From: CAYTID01 sp964437735
Lineage (GTDB): Bacteria; Bacteroidota; Ignavibacteria; UBA10030; BY39
NCBI GenBank assembly: GCA_964437735.1
Contig: CAYTID010000085.1
Span: 1-9,491, forward strand
Length of the DNA stretch: 9,491 bases
Direction: 5' to 3'
Each line of letters begins with the position of its first letter. Position 1 is the first letter of the stretch. Positions 1 through 5,981 of the stretch are shown piece by piece. Position numbers and translations under genes: made by a program. The notes under the pieces are model-generated. The model ran no database searches and was not told the origin of the DNA. It saw only the letters and a list, made by a program, of their open reading frames with translations.

Positions 1-263
1 ACCTCCTTGGAATAAAACGACCTTTCTATTGCCTTTATTGTGGATTTTATTGAAAATGAATGCTCTTTAAAATACACTTCATCTTCTGAACTTATTGGAG
101 TCACAAAATATTTGTCATATTCTGTTTTTACATTTCTTGAATACTTGATCGAAAAAGGTATAACCTCATGACCTTTTGATTTTAATAATTGCTCCAGATT
201 AAACATGTACCGCTCAGGACCACCTGAAACAAAATAACGATAATTTATAATTAATATTTTCAT
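1..263 (-). CDS. GT4-type glycosyltransferase, N-terminal part (3' end beyond the window)
   Basis: An open frame of 87 codons starts at the ATG at 261-263 and runs without a stop to the left edge. The translation begins MKILIINYRYFVSGGPERYM and continues with a segment resembling NLEQLLKSKGHEV. This is the standard start of a GT-B, family 4 glycosyltransferase: a first beta strand, a Gly-Gly-Pro-Glu loop (about residues 14-17) that contacts the acceptor or donor, then an amphipathic helix and a second strand. Such enzymes move a sugar from a nucleotide donor to a lipid-linked oligosaccharide on the inner face of the membrane. The ATG overlaps the TAA of the upstream epimerase gene by one base (TAATG), with no obvious Shine-Dalgarno, so translation is probably coupled. 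The catalytic C-terminal half is outside the window, so the sugar specificity cannot be guessed. Confidence 0.85.
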   Translation of the reverse strand, partial: MKILIINYRYFVSGGPERYMFNLEQLLKSKGHEVIPFSIKYSRNVKTEYDKYFVTPISSEDEVYFKEHSFSIKSTIKAIERSFYSKE

Positions 264-1210
264 TATTTATTATTAACAAACCATTGTATAAATTTATTTA
301 TTCCATCTTCTAAATTTGTCTCGGGGTGATATCCAAGCAATTGTTTTGCTTTTGTTATATCAGCGCTTGTTAGATGAACGTCACCTGGTTGATTGGATAT
401 TCTATTTATAATTGCTTTTTTATTTAAATATTTCTCTAATAACGATATGACTGTTTTCAATGAATAAGTTCGTGATTCACCGAGGTTGATTATTTCAAAA
501 CCATCGAGGTTATTCATAGCAGCAATCGTACCGTCCACAATATCATCTATATAAGTATAATCACGTTTCGATGTGCCGTCTCCGAAAACATTAATCGGCT
601 TATCATCTATTATATTTTGGGCAAAGTTATGTATTGCCATCTCGGGTCTTTGTCTCGGACCGTATACTGAAAAATATCTCAGACAGAATATATCATAATC
701 GTAAAGACTATGATATGTATGACAAAGCAGTTCACAAGCTTTTTTTGTTGCGGCATATGGTGATATTGGATTATCCACATTATCGGTTTCCGAGAATGGT
801 ACTTTTTTGTTGTTTCCGTAAACAGAAGATGATGAAGCAAATAACAATCGTGTAACATTGGCAGTTTTCATTGCCTCTAATAAGTTTAATGTGCCCATTA
901 CATTTACATTATAATACAATTCAGGCTCGAGAATCGAGGGACGGACACCGGCCCTTGCAGCAAGATGAATAACTACATCAATTTTGTTTTCTGAAAATAT
1001 TTTATTTAGTAAAATACTATCTCTTATATCTCCTTCTATAAGTCTATATTGGTTATTGTTTAAATTATTTTCAACATTTCGCTTCTTGATTAAAATGTCG
1101 TAAAACGAATCAAAGTTATCAAGACAAAGCACATTATGATCCTGACTAAGTAACTTGTCAATCACGTTTGACCCTATAAATCCGGCTCCACCGGTAACTA
1201 ATATATCCAA
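263..1210 (-). CDS. NAD-dependent sugar epimerase, UDP-glucuronate 4-epimerase-like (SDR)
   Basis: An extended short-chain dehydrogenase of 315 residues from the chosen start. It has the Rossmann motif GGAGFIG at residues 7-13, the NAD-ribose Asp at 31 (LCLDNFD), HLAARAGVRPS at 82-92, the SSSSVYG strand at 126-132, the catalytic pair Tyr152/Lys156 (YAATK) and GPRQRPEMA at 184-192. The AARAGVRPS and RQRPEMA segments followed by FGDGTSKRDYTYIDD resemble UDP-glucuronate 4-epimerases (CapI type) more than plain GalE, so UDP-GlcA to UDP-GalA conversion is the best guess; a UDP-GlcNAc or UDP-Glc 4-epimerase is the alternative. The frame is open to a TTG at 1243, but I start at the TTG at 1208-1210. 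It is preceded by GAGGA seven bases upstream and gives MDILVTGG, the normal family N-terminus. The ribosome-binding site overlaps the TGA of the preceding glycosyltransferase, implying coupling. Confidence 0.88.
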   Translation of the reverse strand: MDILVTGGAGFIGSNVIDKLLSQDHNVLCLDNFDSFYDILIKKRNVENNLNNNQYRLIEGDIRDSILLNKIFSENKIDVVIHLAARAGVRPSILEPELYYNVNVMGTLNLLEAMKTANVTRLLFASSSSVYGNNKKVPFSETDNVDNPISPYAATKKACELLCHTYHSLYDYDIFCLRYFSVYGPRQRPEMAIHNFAQNIIDDKPINVFGDGTSKRDYTYIDDIVDGTIAAMNNLDGFEIINLGESRTYSLKTVISLLEKYLNKKAIINRISNQPGDVHLTSADITKAKQLLGYHPETNLEDGINKFIQWFVNNK

Positions 1211-1217
1211 ATTATTA

Positions 1218-1222
1218 TCCTC
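1218..1222 (-). promoter_or_regulatory. Shine-Dalgarno GAGGA deciding the epimerase start
   Basis: The minus strand reads TGAGGATAATAATTTG. GAGGA lies seven bases before a TTG codon and shares its first two bases with the TGA stop of the preceding glycosyltransferase. It supports a TTG start at 1210 over the TTG at 1243, and suggests that terminating ribosomes re-initiate here. Confidence 0.75.
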
Positions 1223-2462
1223 ACATTTTAGAAAATTTATCAAAATATATACTAACTTTTTTTATCGCCTTCAAATAATTTAATTTTTCATTAGACCATA
1301 TATATCCATTCTCTGCAATTGTTTTTGCTAAAACTGGATTATCTATCAATTCAATAATTTTATCAGCAATCGATTGAGGATTGTCAGGTTCGGCAATCAT
1401 TGCTGATTTCCTATTTTCCAAATATAATGGTAAATCGCCAACCTTTGTTACGACTACAGGTTTCTTACAAGCCATATATTCACCCAACTTTGTAGGGAAC
1501 CCTGCTTCGGCAAATTTTCCTGACGGTCGTGCTAATACTAATATATCACATTTATGTAATAGTGCCGGCACTCGGTTCCAGTCCACTAATCCTGAAAACT
1601 CAACAGAATCACCGATCGACATTTCTTCGGCTTTTTTTTTCAAGGCGGGTATTACTGATGCGGAACCAGTTACATCGCCGATAATGAATAGGATTGTATT
1701 AGGTTTTTTATTTTTAACTATTTTAAATGCAGATAATAAATCATCTATCCCATCCTTGCGTACCGGTGTTCCAGAATAACCTATTACAACATCACTTTGA
1801 GAATTAACGCTTATTGCTACATCAGTCGAAAAAGTCGATAAATCGACTAGATTAGGTAATAGAAGGATGTTTTCTTCTTTCATTCCGCGTTCAATAAAAT
1901 ATTTTTTTAAAAACGTGCTCGTAACAATTAGCCCATTGAAATAATTGTCTAGAACCCTTACACTAAATAAGAAATTCCACCACGCAAAATAACGCGTCCA
2001 GTGTGTTATAAAGTAATCTTTAGCGTACCATTCGACTACGTAGTCGATAATTTTTACATTTAACAATTTGGCAAGCAACAACACAAGCACTTTTTCGGAC
2101 ATGTTAGAGTTATAAACCACAATAACATTTAGGCTATTTTTGATTTTCTTTTTCAATATTACGAGTAATGGAATAAGTATCCCCAAAATATTGTCGACTA
2201 TTTTTAGTATTATAGAATTTGGTCGGTTTACAAAACCACAATACTCGTAATCTATACTTTCAATAGAGTTCTTCTTTTCGGTGGTTTGTTTTTGTTTGCC
2301 AAACTGTTTACCGCGCTGTATCAGGACAGATACAGAATTTCCCTCCTTACTTAAACCTATAGAAAACAGTCGTAATAGGTTAGCACTCGCCCCTCCATAA
2401 GGAAAGTTGCTCGATGTAATAAGTAGAATATAATTTTGACTATTATGTACTTTTGTAGGCAC
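1221..2462 (-). CDS. GT4-family glycosyltransferase (candidate FucNAc transferase)
   Basis: A 413-residue GT-B glycosyltransferase. The N-terminal domain opens with YILLITSSNFPYGGASANLL (residues 11-30), including the GGAS loop, and carries hydrophobic segments at about 87-104 and 125-134 that may lie against the membrane. The C-terminal donor domain starts at IGYSGTPVRKDG (227-238), then LFIIGDV (258-264), VEFSGLVDW (287-295) and the nucleotide-sugar region AGFPTKLGEYMACKKPVVV (320-338). The start is a GTG at 2460-2462; no ATG lies near enough, and the first strand begins around residue 11, so a start must be close to this. No clear Shine-Dalgarno is visible. It follows the CapG-type epimerase gene by 23 bases. 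A transferase directly after the FucNAc genes could be the one using UDP-L-FucNAc, as with WbuB in fnl clusters, but that rests on position only. An A9 run lies in codons 275-277. Confidence 0.87.
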   Translation of the reverse strand: MPTKVHNSQNYILLITSSNFPYGGASANLLRLFSIGLSKEGNSVSVLIQRGKQFGKQKQTTEKKNSIESIDYEYCGFVNRPNSIILKIVDNILGILIPLLVILKKKIKNSLNVIVVYNSNMSEKVLVLLLAKLLNVKIIDYVVEWYAKDYFITHWTRYFAWWNFLFSVRVLDNYFNGLIVTSTFLKKYFIERGMKEENILLLPNLVDLSTFSTDVAISVNSQSDVVIGYSGTPVRKDGIDDLLSAFKIVKNKKPNTILFIIGDVTGSASVIPALKKKAEEMSIGDSVEFSGLVDWNRVPALLHKCDILVLARPSGKFAEAGFPTKLGEYMACKKPVVVTKVGDLPLYLENRKSAMIAEPDNPQSIADKIIELIDNPVLAKTIAENGYIWSNEKLNYLKAIKKVSIYFDKFSKM

Positions 2463-2485
2463 TAATCTTAAGAATAATTTTTCTC

Positions 2486-3628
2486 TTATACATTTTTAAC
2501 AACACCGTTCCAAGCATTGCTTAGCTTTGATGTTCCGATTATTAACTTTAATACTCTCCAAGAAGTATTTTTTATAAGATAATCGGCGGGTATATTTTTA
2601 GGAATTTTATATTTATGCTCTTTTATCGTGAGGTGTATCGAATTAAGTATTGTATCTGTATTCATCCCGGTCAGAATTATACCGCCAGCGTCCAACGATT
2701 CTGGACGTTCCATTGAATTCCTGATTGTCACTGCGGGGAAATTCATAATTGCCGACTCTTCGGCGATAGTACCGCTGTCGGAGATACTGCACAACGAATA
2801 CTTTTGAAGATGAACATAATCGTGGAAACCAAAAGGTTTTCGAAATTCTATGTTAGGATTAAACTTCTTTTTGCGTAATATTTCTAACTTCTTTCTTGTC
2901 CTTGGATGAGTAGATACTACTACTCGCTTTTTGTACTTTTCAGAAAGCAAGTTAAGTACATCGATTATTTTTTGTAAATTATCCACGTTGTCAACATTTT
3001 CCTCCCTGTGAGCGCTAACAATGAAATAATCGTTTCGCTGTAATTTAAGTTTTTTCAAGATTTTGGATTGATCAATTTTTTCTGAATAATAGTCGAGCAC
3101 TTCAAACATTGGAGAACCGGTCAGATATATACGACGATGTGGTAATCCTTCTGAAATTAGGTGCCGACGCGCATGTTCCGTATAGACAAGATTAAAATCT
3201 GCGATATGGTCTATTATTCTTCTGTTGATTTCTTCAGGTACATTAAAATCGAAACATCGGTTACCAGCTTCCATATGGTAGATAGGTATTTTTAATCTCT
3301 TAGCCATGTATGCCGAGAGGCAGGAATTTGTATCACCTAAAACCAATAAGGCATCTGGTTGTTCTTTAATTAATACTCCTTCCGATTTTTTTAATACATC
3401 CCCAACTGTCGCACCCAAAGAACTCTTGTCAACTTTTAAAAAATAATCAGGTTTTCGAAGCTCTAGGTCCTTGAAAAATATTTCGTTTAGTTCATAGTCG
3501 TAATTTTGGCCCGTATGAACGATTACATGATTAACGTAATTATCTAACAAAGCCATTACACGAGACAGCCGAATAATTTCGGGTCTTGTGCCTACTATTG
3601 TCATAATTTTTAGTTGTTCAGTTTTCAT
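2486..3628 (-). CDS. capG: UDP-N-acetyl sugar 2-epimerase, CapG/FnlC/WbjD type (UDP-L-FucNAc formation)
   Basis: A 380-residue enzyme of the non-hydrolysing UDP-GlcNAc 2-epimerase (WecB) fold. Visible in order: MTIVGTRPEIIRLS (residues 9-22), HTGQNYDYELNE (38-49), LGDTNS with Asp99, HMEAGNR with Glu120, PEEINRR (131-137), SAHREEN with His207, STHPRTR (239-245), SDSGTIAEES (283-292) and SMERPES (305-311). The Asp, Glu and His residues match the positions expected for catalysis in WecB relatives. The HTGQNYDYELNEIFF form and the place beside capE and capF point to the enzyme that epimerises C-2 of UDP-2-acetamido-2,6-dideoxy-L-talose to give UDP-L-FucNAc, rather than a WecB making UDP-ManNAc. 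The frame extends to a TTG at 3634, but I start at the ATG at 3626-3628, two codons later, giving MKTEQLKIMTIVG. There is no clear Shine-Dalgarno, and a 103-base AT-rich gap separates it from capF. Confidence 0.9.
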   Translation of the reverse strand: MKTEQLKIMTIVGTRPEIIRLSRVMALLDNYVNHVIVHTGQNYDYELNEIFFKDLELRKPDYFLKVDKSSLGATVGDVLKKSEGVLIKEQPDALLVLGDTNSCLSAYMAKRLKIPIYHMEAGNRCFDFNVPEEINRRIIDHIADFNLVYTEHARRHLISEGLPHRRIYLTGSPMFEVLDYYSEKIDQSKILKKLKLQRNDYFIVSAHREENVDNVDNLQKIIDVLNLLSEKYKKRVVVSTHPRTRKKLEILRKKKFNPNIEFRKPFGFHDYVHLQKYSLCSISDSGTIAEESAIMNFPAVTIRNSMERPESLDAGGIILTGMNTDTILNSIHLTIKEHKYKIPKNIPADYLIKNTSWRVLKLIIGTSKLSNAWNGVVKNV

Positions 3629-3731
3629 GTGCAAAGTATGTTTTATAATTAATGTTTTTTCTATCTAATTATAACCATTTCAATAATTTTTATATTTAGG
3701 TACGATAGTTTTTATTTTTAACCATAACCAG
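3629..3731. other. AT-rich spacer between capF and capG
   Basis: About 103 bases with no open frame and no similarity I recognise. It is very AT-rich. A TGGTTAT heptamer occurs twice, and a short AT-only inverted repeat (AATTAT/ATAATT, 10-base loop) is present but too weak to call a terminator. It may hold an internal promoter or a leader, but no motif is convincing. Confidence 0.5.
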
Positions 3732-4847
3732 TTAAACTTCTTCGAAATATGTATCAGTGTCGTTGGGATTAAACATTTCATTCGACCAAAATAAAGTTTC
3801 TAAATCATACTTTCCTATGTTTGTTATATTATGCGTGTAGAAGATTGGTATATCGACAAAAGATGGTTTATCGCCTGATACTTTATATTCAATTACTTTG
3901 TCAGTACCAATTTTTCGAAGTCGAATAATAGCTTCACCCTTTATTACACAAAATCGTTCAATTTTTCTAGTATGGAAATGGTTTCCTCGTGTGATTCCTT
4001 GCTTGGTAACGGAGTAAAATGTTTGTCCTTCGTTGTGAGATTTGATAGCTTCGACAAGGTAACCGCGCGAATCGGTGCGCATCTCGAGTAACACAGGAAA
4101 ATGCGAGGGATCGATATACGAACGGAAAGTATTAAAGAGGGATATTTCAAATTTTGAGTTAAGCTTCGGAATAGTATAATTATCGAAATATTTATTTTTA
4201 TAGTTGTGAAGTAAATTTAAAAGTTCGGATACCTTGATTTCATCTGTATGTTCAACTTTCAATGTTTTTACTCTACCGTTGTCATCATTCATTACCTTTT
4301 TAAAAACCTCTACTAAGTCGTTTATATAAATCACATTCATCACCGAATCGACTTCGATTTTCGGCTGTAATTTGTTTGTCAGTTGGTATGCGAAAGTTGA
4401 AACAACGGAATTATAAAATGGCACACCAAAGGGACCATAAACGTTCGGTATAATGAGGGCTGTAAATTTTGCACCCGACCGGTTAGCCCACTCTCCTAAG
4501 AGTTGCCTCCCAACCTTTTTTGATCTACCGTATGGATTGTCTAAATCCTCTTGAGTTGATGATGAAAAAATTATGTATGGTTTAACATCATTTTTTTCGA
4601 ATACCTCAATAAGTTTGGCAACTAAATCGATGTTAGTATTATAGATTACTTGTGGGTCGCCATGGCGGTTCATAGCTGCTAGATGAATGATAGTATCGCA
4701 ACGCTTAACAAAATTTGTTAGCAATTCTTCGCTCTTAAAATATTCATCAGCGAACGGAATCAAATCTATATCTTTACAAATAAATTTTAAATAATTGTAC
4801 AGATGAGTACCTATGAATCCTGCCTGACCAGTAATGCCAACTTTCAA
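3732..4847 (-). CDS. capF: CapF-type UDP-sugar C-4 reductase with C-terminal cupin epimerase domain
   Basis: A bifunctional enzyme of 371 residues. The N-terminal SDR domain (about 1-245) has the dinucleotide motif GITGQAGFIG (residues 4-13), HLAAMNR (55-61), FSSSTQ (94-99), the catalytic pair Tyr106/Lys110 (NPYGRSK) and IPNVYGPFG (133-141). The C-terminal cupin (about 248-371) has RTDSRGYLVE (257-266), GNHFHTRKIERF (288-299) with likely metal ligands His290, His292 and Glu297, and a later His339. In the known pathway the cupin epimerises C-3 of the CapE product and the SDR half reduces the 4-keto group with NADPH, giving UDP-2-acetamido-2,6-dideoxy-L-talose. The frame is open to a TTG at 4862, directly after the capE stop. 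I prefer the TTG at 4845-4847: GGAG lies nine bases upstream, and the protein then begins MKVGITGQAG as relatives do. The start is uncertain by five codons; the identity is secure. Confidence 0.93.
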   Translation of the reverse strand: MKVGITGQAGFIGTHLYNYLKFICKDIDLIPFADEYFKSEELLTNFVKRCDTIIHLAAMNRHGDPQVIYNTNIDLVAKLIEVFEKNDVKPYIIFSSSTQEDLDNPYGRSKKVGRQLLGEWANRSGAKFTALIIPNVYGPFGVPFYNSVVSTFAYQLTNKLQPKIEVDSVMNVIYINDLVEVFKKVMNDDNGRVKTLKVEHTDEIKVSELLNLLHNYKNKYFDNYTIPKLNSKFEISLFNTFRSYIDPSHFPVLLEMRTDSRGYLVEAIKSHNEGQTFYSVTKQGITRGNHFHTRKIERFCVIKGEAIIRLRKIGTDKVIEYKVSGDKPSFVDIPIFYTHNITNIGKYDLETLFWSNEMFNPNDTDTYFEEV

Positions 4848-4856
4848 AATTTGCTT

Positions 4857-4860
4857 CTCC
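4857..4860 (-). promoter_or_regulatory. Shine-Dalgarno GGAG for the preferred capF TTG start
   Basis: GGAG is followed by nine bases and then TTG AAA GTT GGC. It lies inside the longer frame that would begin with TTG at 4862, so it argues for the downstream TTG as the real start. No ATG is available near the N-terminus. Confidence 0.55.
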
Positions 4861-4862
4861 AA

Positions 4863-5888
4863 TTACTTACCGAGTATTGTTCTTATTTCATTGAGTGAAA
4901 GAATTAATTCTTGAGTTTCTTTCAGGTTTAAACGTGTAGTATTCTCAGAAGTATATCCTTCATCAGGAAAATAATTACTTTTGCCCTTTACGAAATATTT
5001 GTCGTAATCCAGTTTCTTTAAGTTTTCAATTCTGTAATAGTGGTCAAAACTCTCGGCTTTAATAAGCTCTTCTCGAGTTACGAGTGTTTCGTGCATTTTC
5101 TCACCTTCGCGTACACCTATATTTTTGATCCCTTTCTTATGTTGAAATATTTTAATCATTGCCTCAGCAACATCTTGCATAGTTGCGGCTGGTGATTTTC
5201 TGACAAGTATGTTTCCGTTCTGAGCATTTTTTAATGCAAATAAAACGAGCTCGATAGCAATTGGAAGGGGTAAAAGAAATCTCGTCATGTCAGCATTGGT
5301 AATAGTGAGTGATTGATTCTTTTGAATTTGTTCAACAAATAAAGGAATTACTGATCCCCGCGAGTACATAACATTTCCATACCTTACTGCACAGAACACA
5401 GTGTCGGATTTTGACTGCCGGGCTTTAGCCATAACAAGTTTCTCCATCAACGCCTTCGACATTCCCATGGCATTTATTGGATAAACCGCTTTATCCGTGC
5501 TGAGGACCACAACCTTCTGAACTTTATTCTCCTCAGCCGCATCTAGAACATTCGAAGCTCCGAGTATATTAGTTTTTACTGCTTCGAGCGGAAAGAACTC
5601 ACAAGTCGGTACTTGTTTAAGAGCGGCGGCGTGGAATACATAGTCGATACCTTTCATTACTTTAGAAACCGAATCTTTATCGCGCACGTCTCCTATGATA
5701 AAAGTTAAGTTGTGGTGTTCGTGTAGTTTATTACGCATATCAAACTGCTTCTTTTCATCACGGCTGAAAATGATTATTTCTTTAGGTTTACATGTATCTA
5801 GTAATTTATCAACCACCTGATTACCGAACGAACCTGTACCTCCTGTGACTAAGATACGTTTGTTGTCCAAAATATGCGCGAGATTCAT
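4863..5888 (-). CDS. capE: UDP-GlcNAc 4,6-dehydratase/5-epimerase, CapE/WbjB/FnlA type
   Basis: An extended SDR of 341 residues from the ATG, close to the usual size of CapE. Visible: GGTGSFG nucleotide-binding motif (residues 16-22), FSRDEKKQFDMRNK (41-54), GDVRD (67-71), HAAALKQVP (86-94), LSTDKAVYPIN (129-139), then AMGMSK (140-145) and AVRYGNVM (167-174). Where most SDRs have a catalytic Tyr in YxxxK, this has Met141-x3-Lys145, a hallmark of CapE and WbjB; it is therefore not a plain PseB/FlaA1 dehydratase. The family takes UDP-GlcNAc to the 4-keto-6-deoxy-L-arabino intermediate, the first committed step to UDP-L-FucNAc. The frame reaches a TTG at 5891, but the next codon is ATG, with AAGGA seven bases before it, so I start at 5888. 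It is preceded by a 93-base gap and ends immediately before the capF frame. Confidence 0.95.
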   Translation of the reverse strand: MNLAHILDNKRILVTGGTGSFGNQVVDKLLDTCKPKEIIIFSRDEKKQFDMRNKLHEHHNLTFIIGDVRDKDSVSKVMKGIDYVFHAAALKQVPTCEFFPLEAVKTNILGASNVLDAAEENKVQKVVVLSTDKAVYPINAMGMSKALMEKLVMAKARQSKSDTVFCAVRYGNVMYSRGSVIPLFVEQIQKNQSLTITNADMTRFLLPLPIAIELVLFALKNAQNGNILVRKSPAATMQDVAEAMIKIFQHKKGIKNIGVREGEKMHETLVTREELIKAESFDHYYRIENLKKLDYDKYFVKGKSNYFPDEGYTSENTTRLNLKETQELILSLNEIRTILGK

Positions 5889-5981
5889 CAATTATTCCTT
5901 AATAAATTTTAAATAATATACATCTATTTTTTGAATAAATAAATATTTAGCTGAAAATAATCATAACGTTGCTGAATTATG
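5889..5981. other. AT-rich spacer upstream of capE
   Basis: About 93 bases between the stop of a glycosyltransferase gene and the capE ATG. It is extremely AT-rich and has no open frame. TATATT-like words occur 25-30 bases before capE, but in such AT-rich DNA they carry little weight. It is the obvious place for an internal promoter driving the sugar-nucleotide genes; this is inference only. Confidence 0.5.
5896..5900 (-). promoter_or_regulatory. Shine-Dalgarno AAGGA for capE
   Basis: AAGGA is followed by ATAATTG and then ATG, a spacing of seven bases. This is good for the ATG at 5888 and too short (four bases) for the TTG at 5891, so it decides the start. Confidence 0.7.

Noticed and set aside
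634..855. Plus-strand frame of 73 codons
   Set aside because: Lies opposite the conserved core of the epimerase gene (GPRQRPEMA, YxxxK); a shadow of that gene.
1381..1779. Plus-strand frame of 132 codons
   Set aside because: Antisense to a well-supported GT4 gene; its translation has no family features and the minus-strand motifs explain the region.
3629..3645. TACTTTG just before the capG ATG as a Bacteroidota-type -7 promoter element
   Set aside because: The consensus is TAnnTTTG; here one spacer base is missing and the box would sit almost on the start codon.
3667..3688. Inverted repeat AATTAT/ATAATT as a terminator or operator
   Set aside because: Six A/T-only base pairs with a ten-base loop and no G+C stem; expected by chance in such AT-rich DNA.
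3944..4150. Second minus-strand frame of 68 codons inside capF
   Set aside because: Different frame over the CapF cupin junction; the CapF motifs are continuous here, so there is no frameshift to explain it.
4863..5888. Loss of the catalytic Tyr in the SDR YxxxK motif of CapE as a sign of inactivation
   Set aside because: Met in this position (MxxxK) is normal for the CapE/WbjB group; all other motifs are intact.
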